Both the position numbers and the translations under genes were made by a program. A DNA stretch of 64,000 nt, taken from NCBI GenBank assembly GCA_037013495.1, contig CM072801.1, positions 101,997,816-102,061,815 on the forward strand, given 5' to 3'. Source of the stretch: Hippophae tibetana. Taxonomy: Eukaryota; Streptophyta; Magnoliopsida; Rosales; Elaeagnaceae. Position 1 is the first letter of the stretch. Every line of letters begins with the position of its first letter. The notes under the pieces are model-generated. The model made no database searches and was not told the DNA's origin. It was given only the letters and a program-made list of their open reading frames with translations. This document shows, piece after piece, positions 39,344 through 54,000 of this stretch.

Positions 39344-42300
39344 TCAAAGGAATGAGAAAGATTGAATTGCAAAGAACATGGTTAATATGATCAAATTGGA
39401 AAAATAAAGAACAAGAATAGAAAACCACGCAAAAGGTGAGGCCAAACTATAAGACGTCGGAAAGTAGTGTAAGTGATCGAATTTGGGTTCTAAAACGGTG
39501 ATCACGGAACTATTGTTTCCTTTATGTTTTTGCAAATAGAAATCCGCTGCGATTTGATATATTATAATAGTCATTTGGATACACGTGTTAAAAGTTATAA
39601 CAGTTTAAACAAAAAATCCCAATAAATAATTTCTTCTTTTTAAACTAGGAACTCCAGAAATTTTGAAGTTTTTTATTCAGGAACAAAGGTAGGTTGAACA
39701 CTGAAAACAAAGAAGAGGAAAATGATACAGTGAATTAAAAGAAGAGTAAGAAATGCAATGCAAATAAGAAAATAGTTACAATTAAATATAAAGAAATGCA
39801 AAGTCTTGTAGAAAATATTTGTTTCTTTAATTGTGATTTGGAACCAAAGAATGCAAAAAACAATATAATACAAAATTTAATTCATTCTAAAATTCAAAAA
39901 ATAAAACAAAGAAGAGGAAAATGCTATAGTGAATTAAAAGAAAAGTACGCAATGAAATGAAAATAAGAAAATAATGACAACAAAATCTAAAGAAAACAAA
40001 AGACTTGTAGAAAATATTTGTTTCTTTAATTGTGATTTAGAACAAAAGAATGCAAAAAACAATAAAGTTTAAACTTTTATTAAATCTGAAATTCAAAAAT
40101 AGATATATTAAGATAAATATATTATTTTGGGAAGCAAGGCTTTGATACCAAATGATACGGATCCTTTATGCAAACAATTTTGGAACCCATGAACTCAAAG
40201 GAAAGAGAAAGATTGAATTGCAAAGAACATGGTTAATATGATCAAATTGGAACAATAAAGAACAAGAATAGAAAACCACGCAAAAGGTGAAGCCAAACTA
40301 TAAGACGTCGGAAAGTAGTGTAAGTGATCAAATTTGGGTTCTAAAACGGTGATCACTGAACTATTGTTTCCTTTATGTTTTTGCAAATAGAAATGCGCTG
40401 CGATTTGATATATTATAATAGTCATTTGGATACACGTGTTAAAAGTTATAACAGTTTAAACAAAAAATCCCAATAAATAATTTCTTTTTTTTAAACTACG
40501 AACTCCAGAAATTTTGAAGTTTTTTATTCAGGAACAAAGGTAGGTTGAACACTGAAAACAAAGAAGAGGAAAATGATACAGTGAATTAAAAGAAGAGTAA
40601 GAAATGCAATGCAAATAAGAAAATAGTTACAATTAAATATAAAGAAAAGCAAAGTCTTGTAGAAAATATTTGTTTCTTTAATTGTGATTTGGAACCAAAG
40701 AATGCAAAAAACAATATAATGGAAAATTTTATTCATTCTAAAATTCAAAAAATAAAACAAAGAAGAGGAAAATGCTATAGTGAATTAAAAGAAAAGTACG
40801 TAATGAAATGAAAATAAGAAAATAATGACAACAAAATCTAAAGAAAACAAAAGACTTGTAGAAAATATTTGTTTCTTTAATTGTGATTTGGAACAAAAGA
40901 ATGCAAAAAACAATAAAATGGAAACTTTTATTAAATTTAAAATTCAAAAAATAGATATATTAAGATAAATATATTATTTTGGGGAAGCAAGGCTTTGATA
41001 CCAAATGATACGGATCCTTTATGCAAAAAATTTTGGAACCTATTAACTCAAAGGAATGAGAAAGATTGAATTGCAAAGAACATGGTTAATATGATCAAAT
41101 TGGAAAAATAAAGAACAAGAATAGAAAACCACGCAAAAGGTGAGGCCAAACTATAAGACGTCGGAAAGTAGTGTAAGTGATCGAATTTGGGTTCTAAAAC
41201 GGTGATCACGGAACTATTGTTTCCTTTATGTTTTTGCAAATAGAAATCCGCTGCGATTTGATATATTATAATAGTCATTTGGATACACGTGTTAAAAGTT
41301 ATAACAGTTTAAACAAAAAATCCCAATAAATAATTTCTTTTTTTTAAACTACGAACTCCAGAAATTTTGAAGTTTTTTATTCAGGAACAAAGGTAGGTTG
41401 AACACTGAAAACAAAGAAGAGGAAAATGATACAGTGAATTAAAAGAAGAGTAAGAAATGCAATGCAAATAAGAAAATAGTTACAATTAAATATAAAGAAA
41501 AGCAAAGTCTTGTAGAAAATATTTGTTTCTTTAATTGTGATTTGGAACCAAAGAATGCAAAAAACAATATAATGGAAAATTTTATTCATTCTAAATTTCA
41601 AAAAATAAAACAAAGAAGAGGAAAATGCTATAGTGAATTAAAAGAAAAGTACGCAATGAAATGAAAATAAGAAAATAATGACAACAAAATCTAAAGAAAA
41701 CAAAAGACTTGTAGAAAATATTTGTTTCTTTAATTGTGATTTAGAACAAAAGAATGCAAAAAACAATAAAATGGAAACTTTTATTAAATTTAAAATTCAA
41801 AAAATAGATATATTAAGATAAATATATTATTTTGGGGAAGCAAGGCTTTGATACCAAATGATACGGATCCTTTATGCAAAAAAATTTGGAACCTATTAAC
41901 TCAAAGGAATGAGAAAGATTGAATTGCAAAGAACATGGTTAATATGATCAAATTGGAAAAATAAAGAACAAGAATAGAAAACCACGCAAAAGGTGAGGCC
42001 AAACTATAAGACGTCGGAAAGTAGTGTAAGTGATCGAATTTGGGTTCTAAAACGGTGATCACGGAACTATTGTTTCCTTTATGTTTTTGCAAATAGAAAT
42101 CCGCTGCGATTTGATATATTATAATAGTCATTTGGATACACGTGTTAAAAGTTATAACAGTTTAAACAAAAAATCCCAATAAATAATTTCTTCTTTTTAA
42201 ACTAGGAACTCCAGAAATTTTGAAGTTTTTTATTCAGGAACAAAGGTAGGTTGAACACTGAAAACAAAGAAGAGGAAAATGATACAGTGAATTAAAAGAA

Positions 42301-44455
42301 GAGTAAGAAATGCAATGCAAATAAGAAAATAGTTACAATTAAATATAAAGAAATGCAAAGTCTTGTAGAAAATATTTGTTTCTTTAATTGTGATTTGGAA
42401 CCAAAGAATGCAAAAAACAATATAATACAAAATTTAATTCATTCTAAAATTCAAAAAATAAAACAAAGAAGAGGAAAATGCTATAGTGAATTAAAAGAAA
42501 AGTACGCAATGAAATGAAAATAAGAAAATAATGACAACAAAATCTAAAGAAAACAAAAGACTTGTAGAAAATATTTGTTTCTTTAATTGTGATTTAGAAC
42601 AAAAGAATGCAAAAAACAATAAAGTTTAAACTTTTATTAAATCTGAAATTCAAAAATAGATATATTAAGATAAATATATTATTTTGGGAAGCAAGGCTTT
42701 GATACCAAATGATACGGATCCTTTATGCAAACAATTTTGGAACCCATGAACTCAAAGGAAAGAGAAAGATTGAATTGCAAAGAACATGGTTAATATGATC
42801 AAATTGGAACAATAAAGAACAAGAATAGAAAACCACGCAAAAGGTGAAGCCAAACTATAAGACGTCGGAAAGTAGTGTAAGTGATCAAATTTGGGTTCTA
42901 AAACGGTGATCACTGAACTATTGTTTCCTTTATGTTTTTGCAAATAGAAATGCGCTGCGATTTGATATATTATAATAGTCATTTGGATACACGTGTTAAA
43001 AGTTATAACAGTTTAAACAAAAAATCCCAATAAATAATTTCTTTTTTTTAAACTACGAACTCCAGAAATTTTGAAGTTTTTTATTCAGGAACAAAGGTAG
43101 GTTGAACACTGAAAACAAAGAAGAGGAAAATGATACAGTGAATTAAAAGAAGAGTAAGAAATGCAATGCAAATAAGAAAATAGTTACAATTAAATATAAA
43201 GAAAAGCAAAGTCTTGTAGAAAATATTTGTTTCTTTAATTGTGATTTGGAACCAAAGAATGCAAAAAACAATATAATGGAAAATTTTATTCATTCTAAAA
43301 TTCAAAAAATAAAACAAAGAAGAGGAAAATGCTATAGTGAATTAAAAGAAAAGTACGTAATGAAATGAAAATAAGAAAATAATGACAACAAAATCTAAAG
43401 AAAACAAAAGACTTGTAGAAAATATTTGTTTCTTTAATTGTGATTTAGAACAAAAGAATGCAAAAAACAATAAAGTTTAAACTTTTATTAAATCTGAAAT
43501 TCAAAAAATAGATATATTAAGATAAATATATTATTTTGGGAAGCAAGGCTTTGATACCAAATGATACGGATCCTTTATGCAAACAATTTTGGAACCCATG
43601 AACTCAAAGGAAAGAGAAAGATTGAATTGCAAAGAACATGGTTAATATGATCAAATTGGAACAATAAAGAACAAGAATAGAAAACCACGCAAAAGGTGAA
43701 GCCAAACTATAAGACGTCGGAAAGTAGTGTAAGTGATCAAATTTGGGTTCTAAAACGGTGATCACTGAACTATTGTTTCCTTTATGTTTTTGCAAATAGA
43801 AATGCGCTGCGATTTGATATATTATAATAGTCATTTGGATACACGTGTTAAAAGTTATAACAGTTTAAACAAAAAATCCCAATAAATAATTTCTTTTTTT
43901 TAAACTACGAACTCCAGAAATTTTGAAGTTTTTTATTCAGGAACAAAGGTAGGTTGAACACTGAAAACAAAGAAGAGGAAAATGATACAGTGAATTAAAA
44001 GAAGAGTAAGAAATGCAATGCAAATAAGAAAATAGTTACAATTAAATATAAAGAAAAGCAAAGTCTTGTAGAAAATATTTGTTTCTTTAATTTTGATTTG
44101 GAACCAAAGAATGCAAAAAACAATATAATGGAAAATTTTATTCATTCTAAAATTCAAAAAATAAAACAAAGAAGAGGAAAATGCTATAGTGAATTAAAAG
44201 AAAAGTACGCAATGAAATGAAAATAAGAAAATAATGACAACAAAATCTAAAGAAAACAAAAGACTTGTAGAAAATATTTGTTTCTTTAATTGTGATTTAG
44301 AACAAAAGAATGCAAAAAACAATAAAGTTTAAACTTTTATTAAATCTGAAATTCAAAAAATAGATATATTAAGATAAATATATTATTTTGGGAAGCAAGG
44401 CTTTGATACCAAATGATACGGATCCTTTATGCAAACAATTTTGGAACCGATGAAC
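39344..44455. repeat. Units 47-52, 2,557-bp duplication with shared rare variants
   Basis: Units 47 and 50 share ttcttcttttt (39631 and 42188, exactly 2,557 bp apart). The following units share a one-base-shorter caaaaatag (near 40096 and 42653). Members 49 and 52 differ, so the copied block covers about two units plus flanks. Unit 49 has aaatttc at the end of A (near 41594), also found in units 54 and 55. Confidence 0.8.
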
Positions 44456-47400
44456 TCAAATTAAAGAGAAAGATTGAATTGCAAAGAACATGGTTAATAT
44501 GATAAAATTGGAACAATAAAGAACAAGAATAGAAAACCACGCCAAAGGTGAGGCCAAACTATAAGACGTCGGAAAGTAGTGTAAGTGATCAAATTTGGGT
44601 TCTAAAACGGTGATCACTGAACTATTGTTTCCTTTATGTTTTTGCAAATAGAAATGCGCTGCGATTTGATATATTATAATAGTCATTTGGATACACGTGT
44701 TAAAAGTTATAACAGTTTAAACAAAAAATCCCAATAAATAATTTCTTTTTTTTAAACTACGAACTCCAGAAATTTTGAAGTTTTTAATTCAGGAACAAAG
44801 GTAGGTTGAACACTGAAAACAAAGAAGAGGAAAATGATACAGTGAATTAAAAGAAGAGTAAGAAATGCAATGCAAATAAGAAAATAGTTACAATTAAATA
44901 TAAAGAAAAGCAAAGTCTTGTAGAAAATATTTGTTTCTTTAATTGTGATTTGGAACCAAAGAATGCAAAAAACAATATAATGGAAAATTTTATTCATTCT
45001 AAAATTCAAAAAATAAAACAAAGAAGAGGAAAATGCTATAGTGAATTAAAAGAAAAGTACGCAATGAAATGAAAATAAGAAAATAATGACAACAAAATCT
45101 AAAGAAAACAAAAGACTTGTAGAAAATATTTGTTTCTTTAATTGTGATTTAGAACAAAAGAATGCAAAAAAACAATAAAGTTTAAACTTTTATTAAATCT
45201 GAAATTCAAAAAATAGATATATTAAGGTAAATATATGATTTTGGGAAGCAAGGCTTTGATTCCAAATGATACGGATCCTTTATGCAAACAATTTTGGAAC
45301 CCATGAACTCAAAGGAAAGAGAAAGATTGAATTGCAAAGAACATGGTTAATATGATCAAATTGGAACAATAAAGAACAAGAATAGAAAACCACGCAAAAG
45401 GTGAAGCCAAACTATAAGACGTCGGAAAGTAGTGTAAGTGATCAAATTTGGGTTCTAAAACGGTGATCACTGAACTATTGTTTCCTTTATGTTTTTGCAA
45501 ATAGAAATGCGCTGCGATTTGATATATTATAATAGTCATTTGGATACACGTGTTAAAAGTTATAACAGTTTAAACAAAAAATCCCAATAAATAATTTCTT
45601 TTTTTTAAACTACGAACTCCAGAAATTTTGAAGTTTTTTATTCAGGAACAAAGGTAGGTTGAACACTGAAAACAAAGAAGAGGAAAATGATACAGTGAAT
45701 TAAAAGAAGAGTAAGAAATGCAATGCAAATAAGAAAATAGTTACAATTAAATATAAAGAAAAGCAAAGTCTTGTAGAAAATATTTGTTTCTTTAATTGTG
45801 ATTTGGAACCAAAGAATGCAAAAAACAATATAATGGAAAATTTTATTCATTCTAAATTTCAAAAAATAAAACAAAGAAGAGGAAAATGCTATAGTGAATT
45901 AAAAGAAAAGTACGCAATGAAATGAAAATAAGAAAATAATGACAACAAAATCTAAAGAAAACAAAAGACTTGTAGAAAATATTTGTTTCTTTAATTGTGA
46001 TTTAGAACAAAAGAATGCAAAAAACAATAAAATGGAAACTTTTATTAAATTTAAAATTCAAAAAATAGATATATTAAGATAAATATATTATTTTGGGGAA
46101 GCAAGGCTTTGATACCAAATGATACGGATCCTTTATGCAAAAAAATTTGGAACCTATTAACTCAAAGGAATGAGAAAGATTGAATTGCAAAGAACATGGT
46201 TAATATGATCAAATTGGAAAAATAAAGAACAAGAATAGAAAACCACGCAAAAGGTGAGGCCAAACTATAAGACGTCGGAAAGTAGTGTAAGTGATCAAAT
46301 TTGGGTTCTAAAACGGTGATCACTGAACTATTGTTTCCTTTATGTTTTTGCAAATAGAAATGCGCTGCGATTTGATATATTATAATAGTCATTTGGATAC
46401 ACGTGTTAAAAGTTATAACAGTTTAAACAAAAAATCCCAATAAATAATTTCTTTTTTTTAAACTACGAACTCCAGAAATTTTGAAGTTTTTTATTCAGGA
46501 ACAAAGGTAGGTTGAACACTGAAAACAAAGAAGAGGAAAATGATACAGTGAATTAAAAGAAGAGTAAGAAATGCAATGCAAATAAGAAAATAGTTACAAT
46601 TAAATATAAAGAAAAGCAAAGTCTTGTAGAAAATATTTGTTTCTTTAATTGTGATTTGGAACCAAAGAATGCAAAAAACAATATAATGGAAAATTTTATT
46701 CATTCTAAATTTCAAAAAATAAAACAAAGAAGAGGAAAATGCTATAGTGAATTAAAAGAAAAGTACGCAATGAAATGAAAATAAGAAAATAATGACAACA
46801 AAATCTAAAGAAAACAAAAGACTTGTAGAAAATATTTGTTTCTTTAATTGTGATTTAGAACAAAAGAATGCAAAAAACAATAAAATGGAAACTTTTATTA
46901 AATTTAAAATTCAAAAAATAGATATATTAAGATAAATATATTATTTTGGGGAAGCAAGGCTTTGATACCAAATGATACGGATCCTTTATGCAAAAAAATT
47001 TGGAACCTATTAACTCAAAGGAATGAGAAAGATTGAATTGCAAAGAACATGGTTAATATGATCAAATTGGAAAAATAAAGAACAAGAATAGAAAACCACG
47101 CAAAAGGTGAGGCCAAACTATAAGACGTCGGAAAGTAGTGTAAGTGATCGAATTTGGGTTCTAAAACGGTGATCACTGAACTATTGTTTCCTTTATGTTT
47201 TTGCAAATAGAAATGTGCTGCGATTTGATATATTATAATAGTCATTTGGATACACGTGTTAAAAGTTATAACAGTTTAAACAAAAAATCCCAATAAATAA
47301 TTTCTTTTTTTTAAACTACGAACTCCAGAAATTTTGAAGATTTTTATTCAGGAACAAAGGTAGGTTGAACACTGAAAACAAAGAAGAGGAAAATGATACA

Positions 47401-48719
47401 GTGAATTAAAAGAAGAGTAAGAAATGCAATGCAAATAAGAAAATAGTTACAATTAAATATAAAGAAAAGCAAAGTCTTGTAGAAAATATTTGTTTCTTTA
47501 ATTGTGATTTGGAACCAAAGAATGCAAAAAACAATATAATGGAAAATTTTATTCATTCTAAAATTCAAAAAATAAAACAAAGAAGAGGAAAATGCTATAG
47601 TGAATTAAAAGAAAAGTACGCAATGAAATGAAAATAAGAAAATAATGACAACAAAATCTAAAGAAAACAAAAGACTTGTAGAAAATATTTGTTTCTTTAA
47701 TTGTGATTTGGAACAAAAGAATGCAAAAAACAATAAAGTTTAAACTTTTATTAAATCTGAAATTCAAAAAATAGATATATTAAGATAAATATATTATTTT
47801 GGGGAAGCAAGGCTTTGATACCAAATGATACGGATCCTTTATGCAAAAAAATTTGGAACCTATTAACTCAAAGGAATGAGAAAGATTGAATTGCAAAGAA
47901 CATGGTTAATATGATCAAATTGGAAAAATAAAGAACAAGAATAGAAAACCACGCAAAAGGTGAGGCCAAACTATAAGACGTCGGAAAGTAGTGTAAGTGA
48001 TCAAATTTGGGTTCTAAAACGGTGATCAGTGAACTATTCTTTCCTTTACGTTTTTGCAAATAGAAATGCGCTGCGATTTGATATATTATAATAGTCATTT
48101 GGATACACGTGTTAAAAGTTATAACAGTTTAAACAAAAAATCCCAATAAATAATTTCTTTTTTTTAAACTAGGAACTCCAGAAATTTTGAAGTTTTTTAT
48201 TCAGGAACAAAGGTAGGTTGAACACTGAAAACAAAGAAGAGGAAAATGATACAGTGAATTAAAAGAAGAGTAAGAAATGCAATGCAAATAAGAAAATAGT
48301 TACAATTAAATATAAAGAAAAGCAAAGTCTTGTAGAAAATATTTGTTTCTTTAATTGTGATTTGGAACCAAAGAATGCAAAAAACAATATAATGGAAAAT
48401 TTTATTCATTCTAAAATTCAAAAAATAAAACAAAGAAGAGGAAAATGCTATAGTGAATTAAAAGAAAAGTACGCAATGAAATGAAAATAAGAAAATAATG
48501 ACAACAAAATCTAAAGAAAACAAAAGACTTGTAGAAAATATTTGTTTCTTTAATTGTGATTTAGAACAAACGAATGCAAAAAACAATAAAGTTTAAACTT
48601 TTATGAAATCTGAAATTCAAAAAATAGATATATTAAGATAAATATATTATTTTGGGAAGCAAGGCTTTGATACCAAATGATACGGATCCTTTATGCAAAC
48701 CATTTTGGAACCCATGAAC
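44456..48719. repeat. Units 53-57, mixed block
   Basis: Unit 53 is the tttttaattcagg subtype with private caaattaaag at its start. Units 54-55 share the aaatttc marker and the hybrid B allele with unit 49. Units 55-57 carry ggaacctattaac but not aaatccgc, so they are recombinants of that subtype. Unit 57 has several private changes (agtgaactattctttcc, tttacgttt) and begins the caaacgaatgc allele that continues to the right. Confidence 0.7.
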
Positions 48720-50424
48720 TCAAAGGAAAGAGAAAGATTGAATTGCAAAGAACATGGTTAATATGATAAAATTGGAACAATAAAGAACAAGAATAGAAAA
48801 CCACGCCAAAGGTGAGGCCAAACTATAAGACGTCGGAAAGTAGTGTAAGTGATCAAATTTGGGTTCTAAAACGGTGATCACTGAACTATTGTTTCCTTTA
48901 TGTTTTTGCAAATAGAAATGCGCTGCGATTTGATATATTATAATAGTCATTTGGATACACGTGTTAAAAGTTATAACAGTTTAAACAAAAAATCCCAATA
49001 AATAATTTCTTTTTTTTAAACTACGAACTCTAGATATTTTGATGTTTTTTATTTAGGAACAAAGGTAGGTTGAACACTGAAAACAAAGAAGAGGAAAATG
49101 ATACAGTGAATTAAAAGAAGAGTAAGAAATGCAATGCAAATAAGAAAATAGTTACAATTAAATATAAAGAAAAGCAAAGTCTTGTAGAAAATATTTGTTT
49201 CTTTAATTGTGATTTGGAACCAAAGAATGCAAAAAAAAATATAATGGAAAATTTTATTCATTCTAAAATTCAAAAAATAAAACAAAGAAGAGGAAAATGC
49301 TATAGTGAATTAAAAGAAAAGTACGCAATGAAATGAAAATAAGAAAATAATGACAACAAAATCTAAAGAAAACAAAAGACTTGTTGAAAATATTTGTTTC
49401 TTTAATTGTGATTTGGAACAAAAGAATGCAAAAAACAATAAAATGGAAACTTTTATTAAATCTAAAATTCAAAAAATAGATATATTAAGATAAATATATT
49501 ATTTTAGGGAAGCAAGGCTTTGATACCAAATGATACGGATCCTTTATGCAAAACAATTTGGAACCTATTAACTCAAAGGAATGAGAAAGATTGAATTGCA
49601 AAGAACATGGTTAATATGATCAAATTGGAACAATAAAGAACAAGAATAGAAAACCACGCAAAAGGTGAAGCCAAACTATAAGACGTCGGAAAGTAGTGTA
49701 AGTGATCAAATTTGGGTTCTAAAACGGTGATCAGTGAACTATTGTTTCCTTTATGTTTTTGCAAATAGAAATGCGCTGCGATTTGATATATTATAATAGT
49801 CATTTGGATACACGTGTTAAAAGTTATAACAGTTTAAACAAAAAATCCCAATAAATAATTTCTTTTTTTTAAACTAGGAACTCCAGAAATTTTGAAGTTT
49901 TTTATTCAGGAACAAAGGTAGGTTGAACACTGAAAACAAAGAAGAGGAAAATGATACAGTGAATTAAAAGAAGAGTAAGAAATGCAATGCAAATAAGAAA
50001 ATAGTTACAATTAAATATAAAGAAAAGCAAAGTCTTGTAGAAAATATTTGTTTCTTTAATTGTGATTTGGAACCAAAGAATGCAAAAAACAATATAATGG
50101 AAAATTTTATTCATTCTAAAATTCAAAAAATAAAACAAAGAAGAGGAAAATGCTATAGTGAATTAAAAGAAAAGTACGCAATGAAATGAAAATAAGAAAA
50201 TAATGACAACAAAATCTAAAGAAAACAAAAGACTTGTAGAAAATATTTGTTTCTTTAATTGTGATTTAGAACAAACGAATGCAAAAAACAATAAAGTTTA
50301 AACTTTTATTAAATCTGAAATTCAAAAAATAGATATATTAAGATAAATATATTATTTTGGGAAGCAAGGCTTTGATACCAAATGATACGGATCCTTTATG
50401 CAAACAATTTTGGAACCCATGAAC

Positions 50425-51077
50425 TCAAAGGAAAGAGAATGATTGAATTGCAAAGAACATGTTTAATATGATCAAATTGGAACAATAAAGAACAAGAATA
50501 GAAAACCACGCAAAAGGTGAAGCCAAACTATAAGACGTCGGAAAGTAGTGTAAGTGATCAAATTTGGGTTCTAAAACGGTGATCAGTGAACTATTGTTTC
50601 CTTTATGTTTTTGCAAATAGAAATGCGCTGCGATTTGATATATTATAATAGTCATTTGGATACACGTGTTAAAAGTTATAACAGTTTAAACAAAAAATCC
50701 CAATAAATAATTTCTTTTTTTTAAACTACGAACTCTAGAAATTTTGATGTTTTTTATTCAGGAACAAAGGTAGGTTGAACACTGAAAACAAAGAAGAGGA
50801 AAATGATACAGTGAATTAAAAGAAGAGTAAGAAATGCAATGCAAATAAGAAAATAGTTACAATTAAATATAAAGAAAAGCAAAGTCTTGTAGAAAATATT
50901 TGTTTCTTTAATTGTGATTTAGAACAAACGAATGCAAAAAACAATAAAGTTTAAACTTTTATTAAATATGAAATTCAAAAAATAGATATATTAAGATAAA
51001 TATATTATTTTGGGGAAGCAAGGCTTTGATACCAAATGATACGGATCCTTTATGCAAAAAAATTTGGAACTATTAAC
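50425..51077. repeat. Truncated monomer, 653 bp (unit 60)
   Basis: The unit is 199 bp shorter than normal because it has one A/B-type subrepeat instead of two. The remaining copy (50787-50985) begins as A (aaagcaaagt before the core) and ends as B (agaacaaacg after it). The switch lies within the 35-nt identical core, 50886-50920. A further base is missing next to the following unit (ggaactatt at 51066). Confidence 0.93.
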
Positions 51078-54000
51078 TCAAAGGAATGAGAAAGATTGAA
51101 TTGCAAAGAACATGGTTAATATGATCAAATTGGAAAAATAAAGAACAAGAATAGAAAACCACGCAAAAGGTGAGGCCAAACTATAAGACGTCGGAAAGTA
51201 GTGTAAGTGATCGAATTTGGGTTCTAAAACGGTGATCACGGAACTATTGTTTCCTTTATGTTTTTGCAAATAGAAATCCGCTGCGATTTGATATATTATA
51301 ATAGTCATTTGGATACACGTGTTAAAAGTTATAACAGTTTAAACAAAAAATCCCAATAAATAATTTCTTTTTTTTAAACTAGGAACTCCAGAAATTTTGA
51401 AGTTTTTTATTCAGGAACAAAGGTAGGTTGAACACTGAAAACAAAGAAGAGGAAAATGATACAGTGAATTAAAAGAAGACTAAGAAATGCAATGCAAATA
51501 AGAAAATAGTTACAATTAAATATAAAGAAATGCAAAGTCTTGTAGAAAATATTTGTTTCTTTAATTGTGATTTGGAACCAAAGAATGCAAAAAACAATAT
51601 AATACAAAATTTAATTCATTCTAAAATTCAAAAAATAAAACAAAGAAGAGGAAAATGCTATAGTGAATTAAAAGAAAAGTACGCAATGAAATGAAAATAA
51701 GAAAATAATGACAACAAAATCTAAAGAAAACAAAAGACTTGTAGAAAATATTTGTTTCTTTAATTGTGATTTAGAACAAAAGAATGAAAAAAAACAATAA
51801 AGTTTAAACTTTTATTAAATCTGAAATTCAAAAAATAGATATATTAAGATAAATATATTATTTTGGGAAGCAAGGCTTTGATACCAAATGATACGGATCC
51901 TTTATGCAAACAATTTTGGAACCCATGAACTCAAAGGAAAGAGAAAGATTGAATTGCAAAGAACATGGTTAATATGATCAAATTGGAACAATAAAGAACA
52001 AGAATAGAAAACCACGCAAAAGGTGAAGCCAAACTATAAGACGTCGGAAAGTAGTGTAAGTGATCAAATTTGGGTTCTAAAACGGTGATCACTGAACTAT
52101 TGTTTCCTTTATGTTTTTGCAAATAGAAATGCGCTGCGATTTGATATATTATAATAGTCATTTGGATACACGTGTTAAAAGTTATAACAGTTTAAACAAA
52201 AAATCCCAATAAATAATTTCTTTTTTTTAAACTACGAACTCCAGAAATTTTGAAGTTTTTTATTCAGGAACAAAGGTAGGTTGAACACTGAAAACAAAGA
52301 AGAGGAAAATGATACAGTGAATTAAAAGAAGAGTAAGAAATGCAATGCAAATAAGAAAATAGTTACAATTAAATATAAAGAAAAGCAAAGTCTTGTAGAA
52401 AATATTTGTTTCTTTAATTGTGATTTGGAACCAAAGAATGCAAAAAACAATATAATGGAAAATTTTATTCATTCTAAAATTCAAAAAATAAAACAAAGAA
52501 GAGGAAAATGCTATAGTGAATTAAAAGAAAAGTACGCAATGAAATGAAAATAAGAAAATAATGACAACAAAATCTAAAGAAAACAAAAGACTTGTAGAAA
52601 ATATTTGTTTCTTTAATTGTGATTTAGAACAAACGAATGCAAAAAACAATAAAGTTTAAACTTTTATTAAATCTGAAATTCAAAAAATAGATATATTAAG
52701 ATAAATATATTATTTTGGGAAGCAAGGCTTTGATACCAAATGATACGGATCCTTTATGCAAACAATTTTGGAACCCATGAACTCAAAGGAAAGAGAAAGA
52801 TTGAATTGCAAAGAACATGGTTAATATGATCAAATTGGAACAATAAAGAACAAGAATATAAAACCACGCAAAAGGTGAAGCCAAACTATAAGACGTCGGA
52901 AAGTAGTGTAAGTGATCAAATTTGGGTTCTAAAACGGTGATCACTGAACTATTGTTTCCTTTATGTTTTTGTAAATAGAAATGCGCTGCGATTTGATATA
53001 TTATAATAGTCATTTGGATACACGTGTTAAAAGTTATAACAGTTTAAACAAAAAATCCCAATAAATAATTTCTTTTTTTTAAACTACGAACTCTAGAAAT
53101 TTTGATGTTTTTTATTCAGGAACAAAGGTAGGTTGAACACTGAAAACAAAGAAGAGGAAAATGATACAGTGAATTAAAAGAAGAGTAAGAAATGCAATGC
53201 AAATAAGAAAATAGTTACAATTAAATATAAAGAAAAGCAAAGTCTTGTAGAAAATATTTGTTTCTTTAATTGTGATTTGGAACCAAAGAATGCAAAAAAA
53301 AATATAATGGAAAATTTTATTCATTCTAAAATTCAAAAAATAAAACAAAGAAGAGGAAAATGCTATAGTGAATTAAAAGAAAAGTACGCAATGAAATGAA
53401 AATAAGAAAATAATGACAACAAAATCTAAAGAAAACAAAAGACTTGTTGAAAATATTTGTTTCTTTAATTGTGATTTGGAACAAAAGAATGCAAAAAACA
53501 ATAAAATGGAAACTTTTATTAAATCTAAAATTCAAAAAATAGATATATTAAGATAAATATATTATTTTAGGGAAGCAAGGCTTTGATACCAAATGATACG
53601 GATCCTTTATGCAAAAAATTTTGGAACCCATGAACTCAAAGGAATGAGAAAGATTGAATTGCAAAGAACATGGTTAAAATGATCAAATTGGAAAAATAAA
53701 GAACAAGAATATAAAACCACGCAAAAGGTGAGGCCAAACTATAAGACTTCGGAAAGTAGTGTAAGTGATGGAATTTGGGTTCTAAAACGGTGATCACTGA
53801 AGTATTGTTTCCTTTATGTTTTTGCAAATAGAAATGCGCTGCGATTTGATATATTATAATAGTCATTTGGATACACGTGTTAAAAGTTATAACAGTTTAA
53901 ACAAAAAATCCCAATAAATAATTTCTTTTTTTTAAACTAGGAACTCCAGAAATTTTGAAGTTTTTTATTCAGGAACAAAGGTAGGTTGAACACTGAAAAC

